From the NCBI RefSeq assembly GCF_042666655.1, contig NZ_JBHTDE010000007.1:170510-234509 (forward strand): DNA of 64,000 nt, in the 5' to 3' direction. Below are positions 41,540 through 52,874 of this stretch, in pieces; positions within the stretch are counted from its first letter, which is position 1, and each line of letters begins with the position of its first letter. The notes below the pieces were generated by a model. It searched no databases, was not told where the DNA came from, and saw nothing but the letters and a program-made list of their open reading frames with translations. The position numbers were made by a program, and so were the translations under genes. The stretch comes from Paracraurococcus sp042666655 (GTDB lineage: Bacteria > Pseudomonadota > Alphaproteobacteria > Acetobacterales > Acetobacteraceae).

Positions 41540-42832
41540 ATGACGATGCGCAAGCACATGCTGGGATGGGCGGCAGCCGCCACGGTCACGCTGCCGATCG
41601 CGGCCGGCGCGCAGCCGATCCCGCTCGGTCACCTGATGGACCTGTCCGGTGGCACCAGCGATGTCGGCACGCCTTTCTCCCAAGGCGTCAACGACACCTT
41701 CGCCTGGGTCAACAAGACCCGCAACGGCGTCGCCGGCCGCCCGGTGAACGTCCTCGCCAACGACTACGGCTACCAGGCTCCCCGCGCCGTAAGCCAGTAC
41801 CAGTCCTGGAGCCGCGATCGCGTCGTCGGCGTCATGGGCTGGGGCACCGCGGATACCGAGGCGCTGGTGCGCTTCGTCACCCGCGACAAGATTCCCTATG
41901 TCTCCGGCTCCTACTCCGCCGCGCTGACCGATGCCGGCGGCAAGTCGGGCCGCCAGGGCGTGGAGGCGACGCCGTACAATTTCTTCTACGGCCCGTCCTA
42001 TTCGGATGCGCTGCGCGCCATGCTGCAATGGTCGGCCGACGACTGGAAGGCGAAGGGCAAGCCGGGCAAGCCGAAATACGTCCATATGGGTGCCAACCAC
42101 CCCTACCCGAATTCGCCCAAGGCAGCGGGTGAGGCGCTGGCGCAGGAACTGGGCTTTGAGGTATTGCCTGCGGTCACCTTCGCGCTGACGCCGGGCGACT
42201 ATACCGCGCAATGCCTGACCCTGAAGAACCAGGGCGCCAATTACGCCTATCTCGGCAACACCGCGGGGTCGAACATCTCGGTGCTGCGCGCCTGCCAGAC
42301 GGCGGGCGTCGACGTGCAGTTCCTCGGCAATGTCTGGGGGATGGACGAGAATGCGATGAAGGCGGCCGGCGCCGCGGCGAACGGCGTGGTCTTCCCGGTG
42401 CGCACCGCGGCCGTCTGGGGCGCCCAGGCGCCGGGCATGGCAAATGTCCAGGCGATCAGCCGGATGTCGGATGCCGCCGGCACGGCCTATCGCCCGGTGC
42501 ACTACGTCGCCGGGGTCTGCAGTGCGATGTTGATGGTCGAGGCCATGGAGTCCGCCGCGGCGAAGGGCGGCCAGGTCACCGGCGAGCGAATCCGCGAGGG
42601 CTTCTATGCCCGCAAGGACTGGGTGCCGAAGGGCTTCGAGGGTGTCTGCTCGCCCTCGACCTTCACCGCTGAGGACCATCGCGGGCAACTCGGCGTTGCG
42701 CTCTACCGCTCGCGCGTCAGCGGCGACACCAGCCAGGGCGGCGTGCAGGACCTTGTCGCCGCCGGTACGATCAAGCTGGAGCCGGTGACGACGGTGACGC
42801 TGCCCCGCAAGGCAGAATGGCTGGGCTGGTAG
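41540..42832 (+). CDS. livJ: ABC transporter substrate-binding protein (LivJ-type)
   Basis: 430-residue periplasmic binding protein of the Peripla_BP_6 family. A signal peptide (MRKHMLGWAAAATVTLPIAAGA) occupies residues ~3-24. The mature start is QPIPLGHLMDLSGGTSDVGTPF, with the ligand-loop serine region near SGGTSD. It is longer than LivJ for leucine (about 370), similar to receptors found with aromatic or short-chain acid operons. GGGAGG lies ten bases upstream of the start. Ligand unknown; isovalerate, leucine or an aryl acid would fit the neighbours. Confidence 0.9.
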   Translation: MTMRKHMLGWAAAATVTLPIAAGAQPIPLGHLMDLSGGTSDVGTPFSQGVNDTFAWVNKTRNGVAGRPVNVLANDYGYQAPRAVSQYQSWSRDRVVGVMGWGTADTEALVRFVTRDKIPYVSGSYSAALTDAGGKSGRQGVEATPYNFFYGPSYSDALRAMLQWSADDWKAKGKPGKPKYVHMGANHPYPNSPKAAGEALAQELGFEVLPAVTFALTPGDYTAQCLTLKNQGANYAYLGNTAGSNISVLRACQTAGVDVQFLGNVWGMDENAMKAAGAAANGVVFPVRTAAVWGAQAPGMANVQAISRMSDAAGTAYRPVHYVAGVCSAMLMVEAMESAAAKGGQVTGERIREGFYARKDWVPKGFEGVCSPSTFTAEDHRGQLGVALYRSRVSGDTSQGGVQDLVAAGTIKLEPVTTVTLPRKAEWLGW

Positions 42833-42836
42833 GCCG

Positions 42837-43655
42837 ATGAGCGCAGCACTGCAGGTGACGGCGACCGCGCCACTCCTCGAGGTGAACAACATCGAGGTCG
42901 TCTACAACGACGTCATCCTGGTGCTGCGCGGCCTGTCGCTTGCGGTGCCGCAGGGCCAGATCGTTGCCCTGCTCGGCGCCAACGGGGCCGGCAAGTCGAC
43001 GACGCTGAAGGCGATCTCGGGCCTGCTCAAGACCGAGGAGGGCGAGGTCACCCGCGGCGAGATCCGTTTCGGCGGCGACCGCATCGACGGCATCGATCCG
43101 CACATGATCGTCCGGCGGGGCATCTTCCAGGTGATGGAGGGGCGGCGGATCATCTCCGACATGACCTGCCTCGAGAATCTCCGCCTCGGCGCCTTCATCC
43201 GCTCGGACAACGAGGTGAAGCGCGACATCGAGATGGTCTACGACTACTTCCCGCGGTTGAAGGAGCGTACCGGCCTGGCCGGCTATCTCTCGGGCGGGGA
43301 GCAGCAGATGCTGGCGATCGGCCGCGCCTTGATGGCGCGGCCGAAGCTGATCCTGATGGACGAACCGTCCATGGGCCTCAGCCCGCTGCTGGTGAAGGAG
43401 GTCTTCGGCATCATCAAGAAGCTGAACGAGGATCTGGGCATCACCATTCTTCTGGTGGAGCAGAATGCCCGCATGGCGCTCTCCGTCGCCTCCTACGGCT
43501 ATGTCATGGAACAGGGCAAGGTGGTGCTGGACGGCACCGCCGAGGCGCTGGCAAACAACGAGGACGTCAAGGAGTTCTACCTCGGTGGCCATGGTGCCGA
43601 GCGGAAGAGCTTCCGCAACCTGAAGAGCTACAAGCGGAGGAAGCGGTGGCTCTGA
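42837..43655 (+). CDS. livF: Branched-chain-type ABC transporter ATP-binding protein (LivF)
   Basis: 272-residue second ATPase of the importer. Walker A is LLGANGAGKSTTLKAISG, the signature is YLSGGEQQMLAIGRALMARPK, and Walker B is LILMDEPSMGLSPLLV. The segment IVRRGIFQVMEGRRI is LivF-like. A basic C-terminal tail (SFRNLKSYKRRKRW) is longer than in E. coli LivF. The next gene starts within its last codons, behind a GGAGG site. Confidence 0.92.
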   Translation: MSAALQVTATAPLLEVNNIEVVYNDVILVLRGLSLAVPQGQIVALLGANGAGKSTTLKAISGLLKTEEGEVTRGEIRFGGDRIDGIDPHMIVRRGIFQVMEGRRIISDMTCLENLRLGAFIRSDNEVKRDIEMVYDYFPRLKERTGLAGYLSGGEQQMLAIGRALMARPKLILMDEPSMGLSPLLVKEVFGIIKKLNEDLGITILLVEQNARMALSVASYGYVMEQGKVVLDGTAEALANNEDVKEFYLGGHGAERKSFRNLKSYKRRKRWL

Positions 43656-44875
43656 CCCATTACGACGATCTCGAGACGCGCAGCGCCGACGCGCGCGAAG
43701 CCGCGCTTGCGCGGGCGCTGCCGCGGCAGATCGCCCATGCCAAGGCGCAGGCGCCGCACTATGCGCGGCTGCTGGCGGATGTCGATCCCGCCGCCGTCCC
43801 GCTCGCGGCGCTGCCCGTCACCCGCAAGTCGGCGCTGATCGCGCAGCAGGCGGAAGACCCGCCCTTCGGCGGCGTGGTCGCCACGCCCTTCGCTGCGCTC
43901 GCCCGCGTCTTCGTCTCCCCCGGTCCGCTCGCGGAGCCGGAGGCGGCGACCGCCGATTACTGGCGCTATGGCCGCGCCCTGCACGCGACCGGGCTGCGCG
44001 CCGGCGCGTTGCTGCACAACTGCTTCTCCTACCACTTCACCCCGGCCGGCAGCATGCTGGAAGGCGGTGCCCGCGCCCTCGGCTGCCCAGTTTTCCCGGC
44101 GGGTATCGGCAATACCGAGATGCAGGTCCGCGCCGCGGCGCAGCTTCGCCCACGCTGCTATAGCGGTACGCCGGACTTCCTGAAGACGATCCTGGAGAAG
44201 GCCGACGAACTCGGCCTGAATCTTTCGTCATTGCGGCTCGGACATGTCACGGGTGGTGCCTACCTGCCATCGCTGCGTGGCTGGTATGCCGATCGCGGCC
44301 TGACCGTGCTGCAGAGCTACGGCACCGCCGATCTCGGCCTCGTCGCCTATGAAAGCGAGGCGCGGGAGGGCATGATCCTCGACGAGGGCGTCATCCTCGA
44401 GATCGTCCGCCCCGGCACCGGCGACCCGCTGCCAGATGGCGAGGTGGGGGAGGTGGTCGTCACCACGCTGAACCCGCACCATCCGCTGATCCGCTTCGCC
44501 ACCGGCGACCTTTCGGCGATCATGCCGGGCCCGTCGCCCTGCGGCCGGACCAATCGCCGCATCAGGGGCTGGATGGGCCGCGCCGACCAGGCGGCCAAGG
44601 TGCGCGGCATGTTCGTCCGGCCGGAACAGGTGGCGGAAGTGCTGCGCGCTGTGACGGCGGTGGCGAAGGCGCGGCTGGTCGTCTCGCTCGATGGCGATCG
44701 CGACGTCATGCTGCTGCGCGCCGAAGCCGCGACCGCGGATGAGGCGCTCTTGGCGCAGCTTGGCGTCGCGCTGCAATCGGCGACCAAGCTGCGCGGCCTG
44801 GTGGAGTTGGTGCCGCCCGGCACCCTGCCGAACGACGGCAAGATCATCGACGACACCCGCCCGGCGCCGGCCTGA
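43646..44875 (+). CDS. Phenylacetate-CoA ligase-like adenylate-forming enzyme
   Basis: 409-residue PaaK-family enzyme. The GTG start follows GGAGG by five bases and overlaps livF. The PaaK-like N-terminus (ARALPRQIAHAKAQAPHYARLL) and adenylation motifs (VLQSYGTADLGLVAYE, VVVTTLNPHHPLIRFATGDLS, MGRADQAAKVRGMFVRPEQV) are visible. It would activate an aryl or alkyl acid to its CoA thioester. No paaABCDE genes are present, so phenylacetate itself is not certain. Its last base is the first base of the next start. Confidence 0.85.
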   Translation: MALTHYDDLETRSADAREAALARALPRQIAHAKAQAPHYARLLADVDPAAVPLAALPVTRKSALIAQQAEDPPFGGVVATPFAALARVFVSPGPLAEPEAATADYWRYGRALHATGLRAGALLHNCFSYHFTPAGSMLEGGARALGCPVFPAGIGNTEMQVRAAAQLRPRCYSGTPDFLKTILEKADELGLNLSSLRLGHVTGGAYLPSLRGWYADRGLTVLQSYGTADLGLVAYESEAREGMILDEGVILEIVRPGTGDPLPDGEVGEVVVTTLNPHHPLIRFATGDLSAIMPGPSPCGRTNRRIRGWMGRADQAAKVRGMFVRPEQVAEVLRAVTAVAKARLVVSLDGDRDVMLLRAEAATADEALLAQLGVALQSATKLRGLVELVPPGTLPNDGKIIDDTRPAPA

Positions 44876-46500
44876 TGCTGCCGCGCGGCACAAGCTACGA
44901 GGCGATCCGCGACGCCTTCCGGTGGCGTATCCCGGACCGCTACAACATGGGCGTCGATTGCTGCGACCGCTGGGCGGATGGCAGTGGCCGCCCGGCGCTG
45001 CTGCACCTGCATGCCGACGGACGGCTGGACCGGATCAGCTTCGATGCGTTGAAGGCGGAAAGCAACCGGCTGGCGAATGTGCTGCGGGCGCATGGCATCG
45101 CCCGGGGCGACCGCGTCGGCGTGCTGCTGCCACAGGTGCCGGAAGCCGCGATCGCGCATCTCGCCATCTACAAGCTCGGCGCCATTGCCGTGCCGCTGTT
45201 CCAGCTGTTCCAGGAACAGGCGCTGGAATTCCGGCTGCGGGACAGCGGTGCCGCGGCCCTGGTGACGGACACGGTCGGGCTGGCGAAGCTCGACGGCATC
45301 CGTGCGGCACTGCCCGCGCTGCGGCTGGTGCTGGATACGGATGGTGCCGGTGACGCGGCGCTCGATCTGCGGCACGAGATGGCGCGGGCTGCCGACGCCT
45401 TCGCGCCGGTGGATACCGCCGCGGATGATCCGGCGATCATCATCTATACCTCCGGCACCACTGGTGCGCCGAAGGGCGCCTTGCATGCGCATCGCGTGCT
45501 GCTTGGCCATCTGCCGGGCGTGGAGATGCCGCAGGACCTGTTCCCGCAGCCGGGCGATCTGTTCTGGACGCCGGCGGACTGGGCCTGGGTCGGCGGGCTG
45601 TTCGATGTGTTGCTGCCGAGCCTGCACCACGGCGTGCCCGTCCTTGCCCATCGCATGGCGAAATTCGATCCGGAATTCGCCCTGCGCCTGATGGCGAAGC
45701 ACGACGTGCGCAACGCCTTCCTGCCGCCGACCGCGCTGAAGATGATGCGTGCGGTGCCGGGTGCCGCGGGGCTCGGCGCCCGCCCGCGCAGCATCGGCAG
45801 CGGCGGGGAGACGCTGGGGGCTGAATTGCTGGACTGGGGCCGCGCCACCTTCGGCGTGACGATCAATGAATTCTACGGCCAGACCGAATGCAACCTGGTC
45901 GTCTCCTCCTGCGGCACGATCATGCCGGCGCGGCCCGGCTGGATGGGGCGCGCGGTGCCGGGGCATGACGTCGCGGTGGTGGATGCCGCCGGCATTCCGC
46001 TGCCGCCCGGCGCCATCGGCACCATCGCGGTGCGCCGGCCCGATCCGGTGATGTTCCTCGGCTATTGGAATAGCCCGGAGGCTACGGCCGCCAAATTCGT
46101 CGGCGACTGGATGCTGACCGGCGACCAGGGCATCCAGGACGAGACCGGCTGGTTCCGCTTCGTCGGCCGTGACGACGATGTCATCACCTCAGCCGGCTAC
46201 CGCATCGGCCCCGGCGAGATCGAGGATTGCCTGCTGCGCCACCCGGCCGTCGCCATGGCCGCGGTCATCGGTCTGCCCGATGCGCTGCGGACCGAAGCGG
46301 TGACCGCCATCGTCGTGGCCGCCCCGGGCGTCGTCGCCGACGCTGCGCTGGCCGCCGAATTGCAGGCGCATGTGAAAACCCGCCTCGCCGCGCATAGCTA
46401 TCCGCGGCAGGTCATCTTCCAGGACGCGCTGCCGCTGACCGCCACCGGCAAGGTGATGCGGGGCGAACTCCGCAGGCGCATGACGCAGGAAACCGACTGA
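44875..46500 (+). CDS. Acyl-CoA synthetase (ACSM/acetyl-CoA synthetase-like)
   Basis: 541-residue AMP-dependent synthetase. The N-terminus IPDRYNMGVDCCDRWADG is typical of medium-chain (ACSM-like) synthetases. The P-loop IIIYTSGTTGAPKGALHAHR (~184-203), NEFYGQTECNLVVSSC (~329-344), MLTGDQGIQDETGWFRFVGRDDDVITSAGYRIGP (A7-A8; key Asp and Gly) and the catalytic Lys in PLTATGKVMRGELRR (~522) are intact. Position just before ivd suggests activation of a short branched acid such as isovalerate. Confidence 0.88.
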   Translation: MLPRGTSYEAIRDAFRWRIPDRYNMGVDCCDRWADGSGRPALLHLHADGRLDRISFDALKAESNRLANVLRAHGIARGDRVGVLLPQVPEAAIAHLAIYKLGAIAVPLFQLFQEQALEFRLRDSGAAALVTDTVGLAKLDGIRAALPALRLVLDTDGAGDAALDLRHEMARAADAFAPVDTAADDPAIIIYTSGTTGAPKGALHAHRVLLGHLPGVEMPQDLFPQPGDLFWTPADWAWVGGLFDVLLPSLHHGVPVLAHRMAKFDPEFALRLMAKHDVRNAFLPPTALKMMRAVPGAAGLGARPRSIGSGGETLGAELLDWGRATFGVTINEFYGQTECNLVVSSCGTIMPARPGWMGRAVPGHDVAVVDAAGIPLPPGAIGTIAVRRPDPVMFLGYWNSPEATAAKFVGDWMLTGDQGIQDETGWFRFVGRDDDVITSAGYRIGPGEIEDCLLRHPAVAMAAVIGLPDALRTEAVTAIVVAAPGVVADAALAAELQAHVKTRLAAHSYPRQVIFQDALPLTATGKVMRGELRRRMTQETD

Positions 46501-47675
46501 TGCCCGGCAACGTCACCATCCCCGGCCTCGATTTCGGCCTCGGCGAGGAGATCGATATGCTGCGCGACAGCGTGCGCGGCTTCGCCGACGCCCGGGTCGC
46601 GCCGATCGCCGCCGAGATCGACCGCACCGATGAATTCCCCCGCTACCTTTGGCCGGAGATGGGCGCGCTCGGCCTGCACGGCATCACCGTCGCCGAGGAA
46701 TGGGGCGGCGCCAGCATGGGCTATCTCGCGCATTGCGTGGCGATGGAGGAGGTCAGCCGCGCATCGGCCTCGGTCGGTCTGTCCTACGGTGCGCATTCCA
46801 ATCTCTGCGTCAACCAGATCAGCCGCAACGGCACCGAGGAGCAGAAGCGCCGCTACCTGCCGAAGCTGATCACCGGCGAGCATCTCGGCGCCCTGGCGAT
46901 GAGCGAGCCGGGGGCGGGGTCAGACGTCGTCTCGATGAAGCTGCGGGCGGAGAGGCGCGGCGACCGCTACGTGCTGAACGGCACCAAGCTCTGGATCACC
47001 AACGCGCATTACGCCGAGACGCTGGTGGTCTACGCGAAGACCGACCCGGAGGCCGGGCCGCGCGGCATCACCGCCTTCCTGATCGAGAAGGATTTCAAGG
47101 GCTTCCGTCCGGCGCAGAAGCTGGACAAGCTCGGCATGCGCGGCAGCCCGACCTCGGAGCTGGTCTTCGAGGATTGCGAGGTGCCGGCGGAGAATGTCCT
47201 CGGCAAGGTCAATGACGGCGTGCGCGTGCTGATGTCGGGGCTCGACTACGAACGCGCGGTGCTCGCGGCCGGGCCGCTCGGCATCATGCAGGCGGCGCTC
47301 GACGTGGTGGTGCCCTACATCCACGAACGCCGCCAGTTCGGCCAGGCGATCGGCGAGTTCCAGCTCATCCAGGGCAAGGTCGCCGACATGTACACGGCGC
47401 TGAACGCCTGCCGCGCCTATGTCTATGCCGTCGCGCGGTCCTGCGACCGTGGCCAGACGACGCGGAAGGATGCCGCCGGCGCCATCCTCTACGCGGCCGA
47501 GGCGGCGACGAAGATCGCGCTCGATGCCATCCAGATCCTCGGCGGCATGGGCTACATCAACGACAGCCCGACCGGCCGCCTGCTGCGCGACGCCAAGCTG
47601 TACGAGATCGGCGCCGGCACCAGCGAGATCCGCCGCATGCTGATCGGCCGCGAACTGTTCCGGGAAACCGCATGA
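46500..47675 (+). CDS. ivd: Isovaleryl-CoA dehydrogenase
   Basis: 391-residue FAD-dependent acyl-CoA dehydrogenase oxidising isovaleryl-CoA to 3-methylcrotonyl-CoA in leucine degradation. The catalytic base is E251 in MSGLDYERAVLAAGPLGIM, the position characteristic of isovaleryl-CoA rather than straight-chain dehydrogenases. LAMSEPGAGSDVVSMKL and ILGGMGYINDSPTGRLLRDA (FAD and C-terminal motifs) are also present. Its product is the substrate of the next two genes. One-base overlap with the previous gene and four with the next. Confidence 0.94.
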   Translation: MPGNVTIPGLDFGLGEEIDMLRDSVRGFADARVAPIAAEIDRTDEFPRYLWPEMGALGLHGITVAEEWGGASMGYLAHCVAMEEVSRASASVGLSYGAHSNLCVNQISRNGTEEQKRRYLPKLITGEHLGALAMSEPGAGSDVVSMKLRAERRGDRYVLNGTKLWITNAHYAETLVVYAKTDPEAGPRGITAFLIEKDFKGFRPAQKLDKLGMRGSPTSELVFEDCEVPAENVLGKVNDGVRVLMSGLDYERAVLAAGPLGIMQAALDVVVPYIHERRQFGQAIGEFQLIQGKVADMYTALNACRAYVYAVARSCDRGQTTRKDAAGAILYAAEAATKIALDAIQILGGMGYINDSPTGRLLRDAKLYEIGAGTSEIRRMLIGRELFRETA

Positions 47676-49278
47676 GCGCGCTCACCTCCGCCCTCGACAC
47701 CCGCGGCGCCGAATTCCGCGCCAATGCGGCGCATATGCGTGGCCTGTTGGCGCAGCTCGCCGAACGCACCGCGGCCGCCGCGCTGGGTGGGTCCGAAGCC
47801 TCGCGTGCCCGGCACCTCTCGCGGGGCAAGCTGCTGCCGCGGGAGCGGGTGGAGCGGCTGCTCGATCCCGGCACGCCCTTCCTCGAGCTCTCGCCGCTGG
47901 CGGCGCATGGGATGCATGGCGGGGAAGTGCCGGCGGGCGGCATGATCACCGGCATCGGCCGGGTCGCCGGCCGCGAATGCGTCATCGTCGCCAACGACGC
48001 CACGGTGAAGGGCGGCACCTACTACCCGATCACCGTCAAGAAGCACCTGCGGGCGCAGGAGGTCGCGCAGCAGAACCGGCTGCCCTGCCTCTATCTGGTC
48101 GATAGCGGCGGCGCCAACCTGCCGAACCAGGATGAGCTCTTCCCGGACCGCGACCATTTCGGCCGGATATTCTTCAACCAGGCGACCATGTCCTCGCTCG
48201 GCATCCCGCAGGTCGCGGTGGTCATGGGCAGTTGCACCGCCGGCGGCGCCTATGTGCCGGCGATGTGCGACGAGGCGATCATCGTCCGCAACCAGGGCAC
48301 CATCTTCCTCGCCGGCCCGCCGCTGGTGAAGGCGGCGACGGGGGAGATCGTCAGCGCCGAGGATCTCGGCGGCGCCGACGTGCACACTCGGCTGTCCGGC
48401 GTCGCCGACCATTTCGCCGCGGACGACATGCATGCGTTGAGCCTGGCGCGCCGCATCGTCGGTCATCTGGCACCGACCCGGCCGCCGGGCAGCGACCTGA
48501 CGGTGCCGGTGCCGCCGCGCTACGACCCGGCCGAGCTGCACGGCATCGTCCCGCAGGATGTCCGCCAGCCCTACGACGTGCGGGAGGTGATCGCCCGCAT
48601 CGTCGATGGCTCGGAGCTCGACGAGTTCAAGGCGCGTTACGGCGCGACCCTGGTCTGCGGCTTCGCCCGCATCTGGGGCCGGCCGGTCGGCATCCTCGCC
48701 AACAACGGCATCCTGTTCAGCGAATCCGCCCAGAAGGGCGCGCATTTCGTCGAGCTCTGCAGCCAGCGCAACATCCCGCTGGTCTTCCTGCAGAACATTT
48801 CCGGCTTCATGGTCGGGCGGAAATACGAGACCGGCGGCATCGCCAAGGACGGCGCCAAGCTGGTGACGGCGGTCGCCACCACCAGCGTGCCGAAGTTCAC
48901 CGTCATCATCGGTGGCAGCTTCGGGGCGGGCAATTACGGCATGTGCGGCCGCGCCTATTCGCCGCGGCTGCTCTTCACCTGGCCGAACAGCCGCATCTCC
49001 GTCATGGGTGGCGAGCAGGCCGCCAGCGTGCTGGCCACCGTCCGGCGCGACAACCTGGAAGCCGCCGGCAAGACCTGGCCGGCCGAGGAGGAGGAAGCCT
49101 TCAAGGCGCCGATCCGCGCGCAGTACGAGGTGCAGGGCGACCCCTACTATGCCACCGCCCGGCTCTGGGACGACGGCATCATCGACCCCGCGCTGACGCG
49201 GGACGTGCTGGGCCTCGGCCTTGCCGCCGCGGCCAATGCGCCGATCGCGCCGACGCGCTTCGGCGTCTTCCGGATGTG

Positions 49279-49279
<1 letters not shown>
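47672..49279 (+). CDS. mccB: Methylcrotonoyl-CoA carboxylase, carboxyltransferase (beta) subunit
   Basis: 535-residue carboxyltransferase subunit, matching the family length. Conserved acyl-CoA and carboxybiotin oxyanion regions are visible: RHLSRGKLLPRERVERLLDPGTPFLE (parts), GGTYYPITVKKHLRAQEVA, SGGANLPNQDELFPDR, GSCTAGGAYVPAMCDE, LQNISGFMVG and GGSFGAGNYGMCGRAY. With the biotin subunit it carboxylates 3-methylcrotonyl-CoA to 3-methylglutaconyl-CoA. One-base overlap with mccA. Confidence 0.95.
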
Positions 49280-51246
<1,967 letters not shown>

Positions 51247-51353
51247 GCCGCCACCCTGGCTCGACAGGCTTTCGCCACGGATCGCGGTGCTGCGGCCTCA
51301 TCTGCCGGCCGGCATGGCGGCGGTGCGGTGGCCGCGTGCGGGGGCGATAGGGT

Positions 51354-51911
51354 TCAGCCGCCGGCCTGCCAGTCGCGGATCGCCGGCACCGGATGCAGCA
51401 GCATCAGCACGTTGAGCGTCAGGTTGTCCCGGATCACCGCCAGCGCCAGCAGTTCAAGCCCCAGGGCCAGCAGCACCGAGAGCCAGACCGGCAGGCGGGA
51501 GGCCAGCCAGAAGCCCAGCAGCATCGCCAGCATGTCGCTGACCGAGTTGAGGACGCTGTCGCCGTAATAGTCGAGCGCGATGGTCGCGGCGCGGTAGCGC
51601 TCGATGACCCAGCTGCTGTTCTCGGCGACCTCCCAGGCCGCTTCGATGGCCAGGGCGATCAGCGCGCGCAGGCCCCGCGGCACCCGCGGCAGGGCCAGTG
51701 CCAGCAGCGCGTAGAACAGCAGGCCATGGACGACGTGGGAGGGCGTGTACCAATCGGCGACCTGCTGCGAATTCTCCGCGCTGTTCACCGCATTGGCCCA
51801 GAGCCGGATGGTGCCGCAGCGGCACCAGGGCTCCCGCCCCATGGCGAGCTCGATGGCGGCGGCGGCGAGGATGAGCAGCAGGCCGAGCAAGGGCCAGGTC
51901 CGGGCGGGCAT
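51354..51911 (-). CDS. UPF0314 (DUF2585) membrane protein
   Basis: 185-residue integral membrane protein with about five hydrophobic segments. The conserved core GREPWCRCGTIRLW (residues ~25-38) followed by NSAENSQQVADWYTPSHVVHGLLFY (42-66; quoted in part: NSQQVADWYTPSHVVHG) and WEVAENSSWVIERYR identifies the UPF0314 family, whose function is unknown. ATG at 51911 is used; a TTG five codons upstream is possible. It lies 36 bases after the 145-residue protein gene and probably shares its promoter with the Fur-like box. Confidence 0.85.
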   Translation of the reverse strand: MPARTWPLLGLLLILAAAAIELAMGREPWCRCGTIRLWANAVNSAENSQQVADWYTPSHVVHGLLFYALLALALPRVPRGLRALIALAIEAAWEVAENSSWVIERYRAATIALDYYGDSVLNSVSDMLAMLLGFWLASRLPVWLSVLLALGLELLALAVIRDNLTLNVLMLLHPVPAIRDWQAGG

Positions 51912-51947
51912 GGCGGCAGTCTGCAACGAATCCGGCCGGCCTGGAAC

Positions 51948-52385
51948 TCAGCGCAGCGGGTTGCGCAGCAGCAGCCCGGCCCGGGCGAGGGCGATGCCGA
52001 GCGGGATGGCGGCGGCCAAAGCCTCCTGCGCCGCCACGGGCGGCAGGTGCTGCAGCAGCAGGGCGAAGGCTTCCCGCCGCGCGCCGCGCTGGGTCAGGGC
52101 GCAGCCGAGCAGCAGCCTGGCCTCGGCCGGCGCGACGCGCGGGCAGAGCGGGCAGGCGGCGGTCAGCGCGTCGCCGGCGGCGCGCATCAGCGCATCCAGC
52201 GGGATCAGCGCCGCCTCCGCCCCTTCGGTGATGAAGGGCAGGCGGGGCGCGGGCCGCGGCGGTTCGCCCCGGCGCGCCGCCGCGGCCCAGAGCCGGATGC
52301 CGTCCAGCAGCAGGCGCTCGGGCGGCGGCAGGGCTTCGGCCAGGGCATTGGCCCAGGGCCAGGTGGGAAGTCCATGAGTCGCCAT
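51948..52385 (-). CDS. Uncharacterised 145-residue protein behind a Fur-like box
   Basis: The start at 52385 is chosen for AGGAGG eight bases upstream; an ATG at 52406 has no such site. The protein is Ala/Leu-rich and mostly helical, with ERLLLDGIRLWAAAARRGEPP at residues ~29-49, a CPLCPR motif at ~83-88 (two cysteines three apart) and a hydrophobic C-terminal third. Similar proteins with a C-P-R core occur in other alphaproteobacteria, but I cannot name a function. A Fur-like palindrome 27-48 bases upstream suggests iron or manganese control. UPF0314 follows. Confidence 0.7.
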   Translation of the reverse strand: MATHGLPTWPWANALAEALPPPERLLLDGIRLWAAAARRGEPPRPAPRLPFITEGAEAALIPLDALMRAAGDALTAACPLCPRVAPAEARLLLGCALTQRGARREAFALLLQHLPPVAAQEALAAAIPLGIALARAGLLLRNPLR

Positions 52386-52411
52386 CGGGGATCCTCCTGG
52401 CGACATGCTTA

Positions 52412-52433
52412 TCGCAAATGCGACTTACTCGCA
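52412..52433 (-). promoter_or_regulatory. Fur/Mur-like operator, overlapping sites
   Basis: TGCGACTTACTCGCA (52419-52433) is a 7-1-7 palindrome close to the alphaproteobacterial Fur-type pattern TGCGAATNATTCGCA (two mismatches). It overlaps TCGCAAATGCGA (52412-52423). On the minus strand the region contains two direct GCATTTGCGA repeats 17 bases apart. It is AT-rich relative to its surroundings and sits immediately upstream of the gene at 51948-52385. Confidence 0.6.
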
Positions 52434-52455
52434 AATGCTGCCGTCCGAGTCCGGG

Positions 52456-52827
52456 TCACGCTCCGGTGGCGGTGGGGGCCGGCCCGAAGCGGTTCGGCCC
52501 GGCATCGCCCGGACGGGCCAGCCAGATGATCAGCAGGATGAAGCCGACCAGCGGCACCAGCGAGATCAGCAGCCACCAGCCGCTGTGGTCGGTGTCGTGC
52601 AGCCGCCGCACGCCGACGCCGATGCCCGGCAGCAGGACCGCCAGGCTGTAGAGGCCGTTCAGCAACCCGCCGCTGCCGCCGCCGAAGATGGCGACGTCCA
52701 GCAGCCCGGTCGCGCCGTGCATCAGGATGTTGAAGAGGAAGAACCACCAGTATTCGGACCGGCGGGCGCGGCCCTCGAAGACCGCGTATTTCGAGAAGCA
52801 AACGGCGATCGCCTGCTGGAAGCCCAT
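52456..52827 (-). CDS. DUF805 inner-membrane protein
   Basis: 123-residue YhaH-like membrane protein. The family pattern is clear: KYAVFEGRARRSEYWWFFLF at residues ~13-32, LPGIGVGVRRLHDTDHSGWW (~66-85) and a last span VPLVGFILLIIWLARPGD. About three to four membrane segments. AGGAG is nine bases upstream. Function unknown. It lies 47 bases downstream of dnaE2 on the same strand and could be read through from the SOS operon, but there is no functional link. Confidence 0.9.
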   Translation of the reverse strand: MGFQQAIAVCFSKYAVFEGRARRSEYWWFFLFNILMHGATGLLDVAIFGGGSGGLLNGLYSLAVLLPGIGVGVRRLHDTDHSGWWLLISLVPLVGFILLIIWLARPGDAGPNRFGPAPTATGA

Positions 52828-52874
52828 CGGGATCGTCTCCTGGTTCGATCGGCAGGGTAGCCAGCCGCTGCCGC

